From Aneurinibacillus uraniidurans (lineage in GTDB: Bacteria > Bacillota > Bacilli > Aneurinibacillales > Aneurinibacillaceae): a DNA stretch of 64,000 bases. Location: positions 1,152,501 to 1,216,500 of the forward strand of contig NZ_CP116902.1 in assembly GCF_028471905.1 (NCBI RefSeq), read 5' to 3'. The notes under the pieces are model-generated. The model had not been told where the DNA came from. It saw only the letters and a program-made list of their open reading frames with translations, and searched no databases. Below, in pieces: positions 51,856 through 59,724 of the stretch. The position numbers were made by a program, and so were the translations under genes. Numbering within the stretch: position 1 is the first letter of the stretch; every line of letters begins with the position of its first letter.

Positions 51856-52005
51856 GAATTTAGAACCGTAGTCCAAACTGTGTCAGGGGTGGAATCGGGC
51901 GAGCGTACTGAAGTGACAATGCTTGGTTTGATTCCATTCCTGTGCTTCTGCATGCACGAATGTAAAAAAGATGATACACTGAAGAAAACATAACAGGAGG
52001 GCATC

Positions 52006-52638
52006 ATGCGTATTCATACTTTTCCGCTAGGGCCGCTACAGACGAACTGCTATGTAGTAGCCAATGAGCTGACGAACGAAGCGATTATTATTGATGCGGG
52101 TATGCAGCCGCGTGCACTGCTAGAATGTGCAGCCGACTATCAGGTGCAGGCAATTCTACTTACACATGCACATTTTGACCATATGGGCGGTCTTGATCTG
52201 ATCCGCAAAAAGACAGAAGCGCCGGTATACATCCATGCAAATGAACAGGAATGGCTGACGAATCCAGACTTGAACGGATCTTCCCGCTGGCCGATGATTG
52301 AAGGCGTGATGCAGACAGATCGGGCTGAGCATGAGCTAGCAGACGAACAGGTTCTCTCTCTTGCCGGATTCCAGATTCGCGTGCTGGCAACACCAGGGCA
52401 TACACCGGGAGGCGTGTCGTTTTTGATCGATGATCATTTGTTTAGTGGGGATACATTGTTTGCGCATTCTATTGGACGGACTGACCTGCCGGGTGGCAGC
52501 TATGAACAGCTAATTACAAGTATTGAAGAGAAGCTTATGCCGCTTGCGCCGGAGACACGAGTTTATCCAGGGCATGGGTCTGGGACGACGATTGGGTTTG
52601 AAAAAGTACATAATCCGTTTATTAACGGAAACAACTAG
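52006..52638 (+). CDS. Metallo-beta-lactamase fold hydrolase (YqgX type)
   Basis: 210 residues with the zinc motif THAHFDHMGG, a later H in GHTPGG, and FSGDTLF. Glyoxalase II-like fold. Substrate unknown; related proteins cleave thioesters or persulfides. AGGAGGG precedes the ATG. In B. subtilis yqgX lies close to mgsR, and an MgsR-like gene is 4 kb downstream here. Confidence 0.92.
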   Translation: MRIHTFPLGPLQTNCYVVANELTNEAIIIDAGMQPRALLECAADYQVQAILLTHAHFDHMGGLDLIRKKTEAPVYIHANEQEWLTNPDLNGSSRWPMIEGVMQTDRAEHELADEQVLSLAGFQIRVLATPGHTPGGVSFLIDDHLFSGDTLFAHSIGRTDLPGGSYEQLITSIEEKLMPLAPETRVYPGHGSGTTIGFEKVHNPFINGNN

Positions 52639-52670
52639 GCAGAGATAACAAAGTAAGAAATGTATGAGAT

Positions 52671-52708
52671 GAGCACATCTCGAGATAAGTGGATGTGCTC
52701 GTTTTTTG
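52671..52708 (+). terminator. Terminator of yqgX-like gene
   Basis: GAGCACATC pairs with GATGTGCTC, then G and six T. Confidence 0.9.
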
Positions 52709-52811
52709 TGTACAATTTTTCTTTAAATTGTTGCAAAATATGATATGATGTTCATGCAAATAGGTAGGCCCCGTCTAATTACTAGGCTAACTGTAAGTGA
52801 GGCAACATATC

Positions 52812-54323
52812 ATGAATGATAAAACAAAGTACGCATATGCAGAAGAGCACATTAAGCTTTTGCGGCTGTTGAATCAGGTGAACGCAGAAATAGCAGGCAC
52901 GACCAAACTGGAACGGGCTCTTGCTGTGATTGGAGATGCTATCTGGTGTGGGATTGGGGCAGGTACGTGTGTATCGCTGTTGGAAGAAGAAGAAAAGAAC
53001 TTGCAAGTATGGTTGAATACTGATCATAAAGAGAGTCGATATTGCTACGTGCTTCCAGACGAGGCTATAGAGCGTCAGGTAATGGAGACTGGGCAGCCGC
53101 AAACGTTATATCCACGACGTGAATTGTCGGGTGTTGCGTTGCTGCCGCTTCTAGATTATGGAACAGTTTGGATGTATCCGGTTTCATGTGAAGGAGAAAC
53201 ACTTGGTGTGCTGTATGTGTTTCATAAACAGGAATATGACCTTCCGGAGCATAGTAAGGAGTTTCTTACTCACTTGGCAGTCCGCCTTGGCATTGCAGTT
53301 TATAATTGGAGACGACAGGAAGAGATTTTGTATAAGCGTCGCAAGCTCCAGTTTCTTTACACCATGATGGACGTAGCGGCTGACGCGGAAGCGACTATAG
53401 AGGATGTGCTTGAAGTCGTTCATTCACAGATTTCGAGTACATTCGGATTCAGCAGGGTAATGATCGGACTTCTTGATGAGAACGAGCATCGGATTCGAAT
53501 TGCACGTGCCAGCGGGTTTGTGCCGGAGGAGTGGGTACAGGAACTCGTTCTGCCTGCTCATCTAGGAGATACCCGGCATGAAGAAGCGTTTCGCACCGGA
53601 TTGCCAGTCGTGGTGCAGGATGCTAAACATGATACTCGCTGTCTTGGAGCAGCCCAGCAGCTTGAGCTATACAGCGCGGTGGCTGTTCCGATTATGTACA
53701 AAGAGCAGGCGCTCGGCATTATTTATGTAGACAGTGGGGATTATCGGCGATTTTCTGAGCTTACGCTTCAGTTTCTGACATCCATTGCCCGTCAACTTGG
53801 TATCGTATTGATGAATACACGTCAGTATGAGTATATTCGTCAGCTAGCGATTACAGATGGATTGACAGGACTTCATACTCGCCAGTATTTTTCAGAACGG
53901 TATCAGGAGGAGTTCGCAGCGACAAAACGCTCAGGGGATCCGCTCTGCTTGATTATGCTTGACATTGATGACTTCAAGAAAATTAATGATACGAACGGTC
54001 ACCTTGTGGGAGACCGGGTACTGGTGCATGTATCTCATATGCTTCAGACACAAGTGCGAGTGTCTGATACGGTTGCGCGCTATGGTGGAGAAGAACTTAT
54101 TGTACTTCTTCCCCGGACAACGCTTGAGCAGACCTGTATGATTGCGGAACGTATACAGCAATCCTTTTTAGACTTACCTTTTCCGTTTTTGGTGACGGCT
54201 AGTATCGGTATTGCGGCTTATCCAGAGCATGGGATTGAGAGAGAGATGCTTCTGATGAAAGCGGATGATGCGATGTATCGTGCCAAGCATGAGGGGAAAA
54301 ATCAAATTCGTATCGCCCGCTAA
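52812..54323 (+). CDS. Diguanylate cyclase with tandem GAF-like sensors
   Basis: 503 residues, no membrane segment. Two GAF-like domains (about 25-170 and 185-325) precede a GGDEF domain with the active-site GGEEL (about 425-429). An RVSD product-inhibition site lies exactly five residues before it. It should make cyclic di-GMP from GTP in response to a small ligand. The start at 52812 follows GTGAGG. Confidence 0.93.
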   Translation: MNDKTKYAYAEEHIKLLRLLNQVNAEIAGTTKLERALAVIGDAIWCGIGAGTCVSLLEEEEKNLQVWLNTDHKESRYCYVLPDEAIERQVMETGQPQTLYPRRELSGVALLPLLDYGTVWMYPVSCEGETLGVLYVFHKQEYDLPEHSKEFLTHLAVRLGIAVYNWRRQEEILYKRRKLQFLYTMMDVAADAEATIEDVLEVVHSQISSTFGFSRVMIGLLDENEHRIRIARASGFVPEEWVQELVLPAHLGDTRHEEAFRTGLPVVVQDAKHDTRCLGAAQQLELYSAVAVPIMYKEQALGIIYVDSGDYRRFSELTLQFLTSIARQLGIVLMNTRQYEYIRQLAITDGLTGLHTRQYFSERYQEEFAATKRSGDPLCLIMLDIDDFKKINDTNGHLVGDRVLVHVSHMLQTQVRVSDTVARYGGEELIVLLPRTTLEQTCMIAERIQQSFLDLPFPFLVTASIGIAAYPEHGIEREMLLMKADDAMYRAKHEGKNQIRIAR

Positions 54324-54342
54324 TTTGGCGGGCATTTTTTTA
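54315..54342 (+). terminator. Terminator of diguanylate cyclase gene
   Basis: GCCCGC pairs with GCGGGC, then ATTTTTTTAT. The left arm overlaps the stop codon. Confidence 0.9.
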
Positions 54343-54355
54343 TAAGGCATGATAA

Positions 54356-54454
54356 AACGCCACCCTGGGGTAAGGGTGGCGTTAGGGGGAGGGTTAGAAA
54401 TTAGGGTTAAATCAAAATAGGGTTAGGGAAATGTCCCTGGGTTTTACATTTGGG
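54356..54454 (+). repeat. Hairpin followed by telomere-like G-tract array
   Basis: AACGCCACCC (54356-54365) pairs with GGGTGGCGTT (54374-54383). From 54367 to 54454 the plus strand has nine runs of three or more G, many as TTAGGG or GGGTTA. C is nearly absent between 54384 and 54424. This could form G-quadruplexes in DNA or RNA. Confidence 0.65.
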
Positions 54455-54519
54455 ATGTTGTCTATAGTATAAAATAAATTTATTAACTATGTCAATAGTG
54501 AAAAATAGAGGGGGAGAAG

Positions 54520-55668
54520 ATGAGGAAACCAGGTGCGTATACCCGATTGAGCGAGCAGATTAGTCAGAGTCCGACAGGTAGTATTTCTTTTCGTATGTTT
54601 ATGGAGACCGCTCTTTATGATCCGCATGTTGGATACTACTGTCAGGAAAAAACGAAGGTTGGAAAAGGTGGAGATTTCTATACGAGTGTGTCAGTTGGTT
54701 CTGTATATGGAGAGACATTGGCCCATGTGATTGCTGATATGCTACATAATCTTCCGGTTGATCGTATGTGCAGCATTGTGGAGATGGGGGGAGGAAGCGG
54801 CTCACTTGGAGCAGCTGTGCTTGGAGCGCTAAAGGCAAAAGGAGTTTTTCATAATCGGCGTATTCGCTATGTAATGATTGAGGTAAGTCCTTATCATCGT
54901 AATCTCCAGCAGGAAGCTCTGTCCGCTTTTTCTGAAGAAGTAGAGGTATGTTGGTATGATACAATCGCTGGAGCAAAAGAAGCGATACCAGAGTTATGCG
55001 GTATACTGCTCTCGAATGAGCTGCCAGATGCGTTCCCTGTGCATCTGGTGGAGTGGAGAAATAACGAGTGGCAAGAAGTGCACGTAGCACTCGAGGTGGA
55101 TGGACGTTTTGTAGAACGGCTGCTGCCTCTTGTTGATAAGGACGTGATAGCGTATATTCAGCGGGAGCGCATTCCGGCTCTGAACGGTTATCGGACGGAA
55201 GTGAACGTAGAAGCGATTTCCTGGATGAAAGAAGCGGCGTCCTGGCTGACGTGCGGGTATATGCTGACTGTTGATTATGGCTATCGGCGTGAGCAGTTGT
55301 ACACGCCAAGCCGTCGTATGGGTACATTATTATGCTATCGTGAGCATACAGTCGCAGATAATCCGTATGAGCACCCAGGCGAGGCGGATATAACGTCTCA
55401 TGTGAATTTTTCAGCGCTTATGGATACGGGTGAGGAAGCAGGACTTACTATGCTTAGTTTTTCATCGCAACGAGATTTTCTTATGGCAGCAGGTATTTTA
55501 ACACTTCTTCAGGAGCATAGCGGAGGCGATCCATTTCGCAATCCGGCCGCCAAACGCAATCGTGCTATTATGCAGCTAATCGCAGAAAACGGTATGGGGC
55601 ATGCTTTTTGTGTTCTTGTGCAGGGGAAAGGGGTAAAAGCCCCATCTTATTTGCAGGGGAAAGCATGA
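54520..55668 (+). CDS. SAM-dependent methyltransferase, MidA/NDUFAF7 family
   Basis: 382 residues. It opens with SISFRMFMETALYDPHVGYY and has VGKGGDFYTSVSVGSVYGE, the SAM loop VEMGGGSGSLGAAVL, and SNELPDAFPVHLVEW. The mitochondrial relative methylates a complex I subunit arginine; the bacterial target is unknown. GAGGGGGAGA precedes the ATG. Confidence 0.92.
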   Translation: MRKPGAYTRLSEQISQSPTGSISFRMFMETALYDPHVGYYCQEKTKVGKGGDFYTSVSVGSVYGETLAHVIADMLHNLPVDRMCSIVEMGGGSGSLGAAVLGALKAKGVFHNRRIRYVMIEVSPYHRNLQQEALSAFSEEVEVCWYDTIAGAKEAIPELCGILLSNELPDAFPVHLVEWRNNEWQEVHVALEVDGRFVERLLPLVDKDVIAYIQRERIPALNGYRTEVNVEAISWMKEAASWLTCGYMLTVDYGYRREQLYTPSRRMGTLLCYREHTVADNPYEHPGEADITSHVNFSALMDTGEEAGLTMLSFSSQRDFLMAAGILTLLQEHSGGDPFRNPAAKRNRAIMQLIAENGMGHAFCVLVQGKGVKAPSYLQGKA

Positions 55669-55675
55669 CAAAATA

Positions 55676-55722
55676 AGGCTGTCTCGTTGCTGAATTCCAG
55701 CTTTTGAGGCAGCCTCGTTTGT
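55676..55722. terminator. Hairpin between convergent genes, GCTGTC family
   Basis: AGGCTGTCTC pairs with TGAGGCAGCCT (one wobble), followed by CGTTTGTT. Confidence 0.75.
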
Positions 55723-56426
55723 TATGAAATCTGCAGCACTGTGTAATCACATGATTTACATCCAGCTAGCATCGAAGAATCTTCCATGAGTTTTACTTCC
55801 TCATTGAAGTACATTTCAAAGATGCCGAGTAGAAGTGCATGATGCATTTGGCAAATGCTTTCAGAATTTTTCAGCGCTATTTCTTTAAAAGTACAATTAA
55901 ATACACGGAATCGTAATGTTTGGTCATCCACGACCTGAATTTCCGGGTTTAGTCCTTGCGCTAACACAAGACGCTGAATGGATTCGATTTTGTCATCGAG
56001 TGACATGTTGGATACGGGGAATCGTTCTTTCTCTAAAGCTTGACGTGCAGCTTCGTGACCAAATTTTTTCCCCATCTCATACAGGGCCTTCTGGCCGACT
56101 TCACCAAGAGAGGCGAGGGTTTCAATTGCAATGTTCGCCAGCATTTGATAGTCACGTGGTGGGAACTGAAGGCTGATCACTTGATCAGACAGTGAGTATA
56201 GTCGGCTTGGTCGGCCGCCTTTCCCTGTTTTCTCAGATGCGGAGTTGAGCAAATTGACATCCTCTAATTTGGTTAGATGCAGACGAGCCACGTTCGGGTG
56301 TATATCAAATTGCTCCGCGACTTCTTGTACCGTTACAGCACGGTGACGACCCACCACATATTGATAGATCGAGAATCGCGTGGGGTCAGCGAGCACGCTC
56401 GTCAATTTCAAAGTTTCATTTTCCAT
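55722..56426 (-). CDS. HTH regulator with C-terminal cysteine cluster (SufR-like layout)
   Basis: 234 residues. A winged helix (about 10-80, VTVQEVAEQFDIHPNVARLHLTKLEDV) is followed by a helical region and a C-terminal half with four Cys spaced C-x13-C-x30-C-x2-C (FNCTF, SICQMHHALL, GCKSC). This layout is like the Fe-S-binding SufR/DeoR-type repressors of other bacteria, so an Fe-S or redox signal is plausible. It is divergent from the MgsR-like gene. Target unknown. Confidence 0.87.
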   Translation of the reverse strand: MENETLKLTSVLADPTRFSIYQYVVGRHRAVTVQEVAEQFDIHPNVARLHLTKLEDVNLLNSASEKTGKGGRPSRLYSLSDQVISLQFPPRDYQMLANIAIETLASLGEVGQKALYEMGKKFGHEAARQALEKERFPVSNMSLDDKIESIQRLVLAQGLNPEIQVVDDQTLRFRVFNCTFKEIALKNSESICQMHHALLLGIFEMYFNEEVKLMEDSSMLAGCKSCDYTVLQIS

Positions 56427-56513
56427 TTGGAAATCCCCCTCATCATTTCTTATATCTGGCGTTAATTATAGTATAAATACGGAAAAGGGTAAATGAAAGT
56501 TTTGTAAACACTA

Positions 56514-56543
56514 TTGACATAGAATTAAGTGAAATAATATAAT
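56514..56543 (+). promoter_or_regulatory. Strong SigmaA promoter of the MgsR-like gene
   Basis: Perfect TTGACA (56514-56519) and TATAAT (56538-56543) with an 18-base spacer. Confidence 0.78.
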
Positions 56544-56596
56544 AAAGTTGCTTATTAAATCGGATGTTAATTGTTTAACTAAGGAGATGAAGGGTG

Positions 56597-56953
56597 ATGA
56601 GTGATCATCTTACTTTCTTTACGTACCCAAGCTGCACGTCTTGTCGAAAAGCGAAGGCATTTCTGAAGGAGAAAGGCATTGAATATGATGAGCGTCATCT
56701 GTTTAAGAATCCTCCTTCTGCAACAGAGCTTCTCGAAATCATCAAGATGAGTCATAATGGAATGGATGATATTTTATCGACGCGTAGCCGCAAGTTCAAG
56801 GAGCTTGATAAAGATATTGAGGACATGACTGTGTCTGAGTTGCTTGAAATGCTGAGTGAAGAGCCGCGCTTGCTGCGTCGTCCGATTTTGTTTGACGGGG
56901 AAAAGTTAATCGTTGGATATAACCGTAGTGCCATGCAGGATTTGCTGGCATAG
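56597..56953 (+). CDS. Spx/MgsR-like ArsC-fold RNA polymerase regulator
   Basis: 118 residues with the redox CxxC in TYPSCTSCRKAKAFLKEKG and the conserved RHLFKNPPS and LLRRPILFDGEKLIVGYN. It is closest in my reading to B. subtilis MgsR (YqgZ), which controls a stress subregulon by binding RNA polymerase. A GTG at 56594 is a possible start one codon earlier. AAGGAG precedes. Confidence 0.9.
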   Translation: MSDHLTFFTYPSCTSCRKAKAFLKEKGIEYDERHLFKNPPSATELLEIIKMSHNGMDDILSTRSRKFKELDKDIEDMTVSELLEMLSEEPRLLRRPILFDGEKLIVGYNRSAMQDLLA

Positions 56954-56958
56954 TATAT

Positions 56959-57004
56959 AAGGGCTGTCCCAAAGCTGAAATATAGCATTGGGACAGCCTT
57001 TTTA
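56959..57004 (+). terminator. Terminator of MgsR-like gene, GCTGTC family
   Basis: AAGGGCTGTCCCA pairs with TGGGACAGCCTT, then TTTTAC. Confidence 0.88.
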
Positions 57005-57078
57005 CTATGTGAGTTTTGTTGCCTTGCTGTATTCGTGATACTATGATGAGATGAAAAAGTAAGAAGGTGGATGAGGAG

Positions 57079-57954
57079 ATGCAGGCATCACAAACTGTTA
57101 TGCTGATTGATGGCATGTCGCTTCTGTTCCGTGGGTACTATGCGACTGCCTATAGCGGGCGCATCATGCGAACAAGTACAGGCGTGCCCGTAAATGCGAT
57201 TTACGGCTTTATGAACTATTTCTTAGATGCGATGGAGACGTTCGCACCGACGCATGTCGTATGCTGCTGGGATATGGGCAGCCAGACATTTCGGACGGAT
57301 CGGTATGATCAGTACAAAGCGAATCGGGGAGCGCCGCCAGATGAATTGCGCCCACAATTTGATCTGATTAAAGAGGTGATGGATAGCTTCGACGTACCGA
57401 ATATTGGTCTGTCTGGCTATGAAGCGGACGATTGCATTGGGACACTAGCCCGACTGTACAGCGAAGATACAGGCACACAGGTACAGATTTTGACGGGGGA
57501 CCATGATAGTCTCCAACTGTTGAAGAATAATGTCCATGTCATTATTATGAAAAAAGGGGTGTCTAATTACGCTGTATACACGCCAGAGGTCCTGTTTGCG
57601 GAGAAAGGCATTCGACCGGAACAGCTTATTGATGTAAAGGCACTGATGGGGGATTCGAGTGACAATTATCCGGGCGTGAAGGGGATTGGCGAGAAAACAG
57701 CGTACAAGCTTGTTTGTGAATATGAATCAGTACAAGGGATTCTGGACAATCTAGCTGATCTAGCTCCTGGTGTTCGGCGCAAGATTGAAGCGGAACTTGA
57801 GATGCTGCATCTGTCGCGGGAGCTGGCTGAGATTGATGTGCAGGTCCCACTTACCTGTCTGCTTGAGGATTGCCGATGGGTGCCGGATAGGGAGCGGGTA
57901 CGTCAGCAGTTCGAAGCGCTGGAGTTTCGAGCATTTTTGAAGCGGCTTGGCTAG
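57079..57954 (+). CDS. 5'-3' exonuclease (YpcP type)
   Basis: 291 residues related to the 5' nuclease domain of DNA polymerase I. Metal-binding acidic motifs are MLIDGMSLLFR, CCWDMGS, GYEADDCIGTLA, TGDHDSLQL and MGDSSDNYPGVKGIGEKTA (helix-hairpin-helix region). It likely removes RNA primers or flaps. The ATG at 57079 follows GAAGGTGG; a GTG at 57067 is an alternative. Confidence 0.93.
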   Translation: MQASQTVMLIDGMSLLFRGYYATAYSGRIMRTSTGVPVNAIYGFMNYFLDAMETFAPTHVVCCWDMGSQTFRTDRYDQYKANRGAPPDELRPQFDLIKEVMDSFDVPNIGLSGYEADDCIGTLARLYSEDTGTQVQILTGDHDSLQLLKNNVHVIIMKKGVSNYAVYTPEVLFAEKGIRPEQLIDVKALMGDSSDNYPGVKGIGEKTAYKLVCEYESVQGILDNLADLAPGVRRKIEAELEMLHLSRELAEIDVQVPLTCLLEDCRWVPDRERVRQQFEALEFRAFLKRLG

Positions 57955-57986
57955 TACGGGACATGATGAATGAAGGAGTGGAGTAG

Positions 57987-58748
57987 ATGAATACTATTTT
58001 GCTAGAGAAAAAAGACGGCATTGCACTTGTAACATTGAATCGCCCCGAAGTACGGAACGCAATCAGCTTTGAATTGGTGGAAGAATTGGATGCCTGCTTA
58101 GATGAGCTAGCAGCGGACCAAGATGTGAAAGTTGTTATCTTTACAGGCGCAGGCGATAAAGCGTTTGTATCAGGAGGCGATCTTGGACAGTTTCTATCGG
58201 TACGCACAAAGGACAAGTCGTACCCGATGCTCATGCGAGTTGGTCGCCTATTAAGCAGAATTGATCGCTTTCCTAAACCGACGATTGCGATGATGAATGG
58301 AGCAGCGATTGGAGGCGGCTGTGAATTTGCGGCTTCCTGCCGATTCCGCTTCGCAAGTAAGCAGTCGCGTATGGGATTCGTTCAGATTGGCATGCACATC
58401 ATTACTGGCTGGGGCAGTGGTACGCGCCTGATGGAGAAAATCGGGACGAATAATGCATTGACGATGCTTTTGACTGGCGAGATGTTTGACGCGGAAGCAG
58501 GTCAACAGATTGGCTTTATTGACCGAGTATACGAACATGAAGCCTTGCGGGAGGAAACGTTTGCGTTCGCAGCAAAAATCGCAGCGCAGCCACTAGAAGG
58601 GATTACAGCCTATATGAAGGTTGCCAAACTTGTAGATTCTGGTCTGCCGCGCGAAGTGTGCATTGAAGAAGAGATTGATCTCTGCTCAGACATGTGGGGA
58701 TCGGAAGCGCATTACGGTGTCGTGCAGAAGTTTTTGCAGAAAAAATAA
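57987..58748 (+). CDS. Enoyl-CoA hydratase/isomerase family protein
   Basis: 253 residues of the crotonase fold. The oxyanion hole parts are DKAFVSGGDLG and MNGAAIGGGCEFAASCRFRFAS. At the second catalytic Glu position the sequence reads RMGFVQIGMHIITGWGSGTRLM, where typical hydratases have two Glu (E144 and E164). I see neither clearly, so the reaction is uncertain. It could serve the leucine-type pathway 1 kb downstream, where YngF is the B. subtilis counterpart. Confidence 0.85.
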   Translation: MNTILLEKKDGIALVTLNRPEVRNAISFELVEELDACLDELAADQDVKVVIFTGAGDKAFVSGGDLGQFLSVRTKDKSYPMLMRVGRLLSRIDRFPKPTIAMMNGAAIGGGCEFAASCRFRFASKQSRMGFVQIGMHIITGWGSGTRLMEKIGTNNALTMLLTGEMFDAEAGQQIGFIDRVYEHEALREETFAFAAKIAAQPLEGITAYMKVAKLVDSGLPREVCIEEEIDLCSDMWGSEAHYGVVQKFLQKK

Positions 58749-58884
58749 CGAAAAGACAACGTCCCTCTGTTTAAATCTCACAAAAGCTGGACACACTGAT
58801 TTAGTAGAAAATCAGTCTATGAACTCTAGCAAGTGCATAGAGATAGTGTAAAGCCATTAGAGGTATTGAAACGGAGGGATTGAC

Positions 58885-59547
58885 ATGACAGCAGCACGTC
58901 AGGATGCTTGGACACCGGATGATGATCTGATGCTGGCAGAGGTGACGCTTCGTCATATTCGAGAAGGAAGCACGCAGTTATGTGCGTTTGAGGAAGTAGG
59001 TGAGAGGCTGAGTCGGACAGCCGCCGCCTGTGGATTTCGTTGGAACAGTGTAGTCCGAAAACAGTATGAGGATGCTATTCAACTGGCAAAATCTCAGCGT
59101 CAGGAACGCAAAAAAGCGAAGCGCAAGCTAAAACCTGCCGTTTATATGACGGAAGCAGGGGAAGAAAGTATGTATGCTATCCCTGAAGCCGATACTTCGG
59201 TTAGTATGCGCGGTGAAATGACGGAGGATCTTTCGTTTGACGTCGTAATCCGTTTTCTACGCGATCAGAAAAATGTATTCCGGCAGATGAAGCGATTGGA
59301 ACGAGATATGGAAGACAGCAGGCATGAAGCGGAGGAGCTTCGCGCTGAGAACGAAAGCCTAAAAGAAGAAATAACGCTGCTAAAATCGGATTATCAAGTG
59401 GTAAACGAAGATTACAAAGCGCTCATTCAAATTATGGATCGCGCTCGTAAGATGGCGTTTCTCGGAAATAACGAAGAAGACATCGATATTAAACCTCGAT
59501 TTAAAATGGACGCCAATGGCAATCTTGAGCGCGTCGATTATCGGTAA
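58885..59547 (+). CDS. rsfA: RsfA family prespore transcription regulator
   Basis: 220 residues. The N-terminal Myb/SANT-like part (RQDAWTPDDDLMLAEVTLRHIREGSTQLCAFEEVGERLSRTAAACGFRWN) is the RsfA hallmark. A basic linker and a C-terminal coiled coil (about 132-182) follow. RsfA is a SigmaF-dependent modulator of forespore genes in B. subtilis. GGAGGGA precedes the ATG. The gap upstream has a small hairpin but no promoter I can name. Confidence 0.92.
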   Translation: MTAARQDAWTPDDDLMLAEVTLRHIREGSTQLCAFEEVGERLSRTAAACGFRWNSVVRKQYEDAIQLAKSQRQERKKAKRKLKPAVYMTEAGEESMYAIPEADTSVSMRGEMTEDLSFDVVIRFLRDQKNVFRQMKRLERDMEDSRHEAEELRAENESLKEEITLLKSDYQVVNEDYKALIQIMDRARKMAFLGNNEEDIDIKPRFKMDANGNLERVDYR

Positions 59548-59560
59548 CATATGAGTGCGT

Positions 59561-59606
59561 GAAAATCACCCCTCTTGTAATAAGACGGGTGATTTTTCTT
59601 TTTTTG
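59561..59606 (+). terminator. Terminator of rsfA
   Basis: AAAATCACCC pairs with GGGTGATTTT, then TTCTTTTTTT. Confidence 0.9.
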
Positions 59607-59724
59607 ATAGCGATTTCAATTTATAAAAAATTTAGAAATTACAGAAAGGAGTTTTTTTGCATATGTAGAATTCTCATATATAGGCAGTATAAAAGAGCAC
59701 TCGTAATTGAGAAGGAGTGAGCAT

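Noticed and set aside
59607-59724. SigmaE promoter before the acyl-CoA operon
   Set aside because: A TCATATA -35 is present but no acceptable -10 lies at the correct distance.
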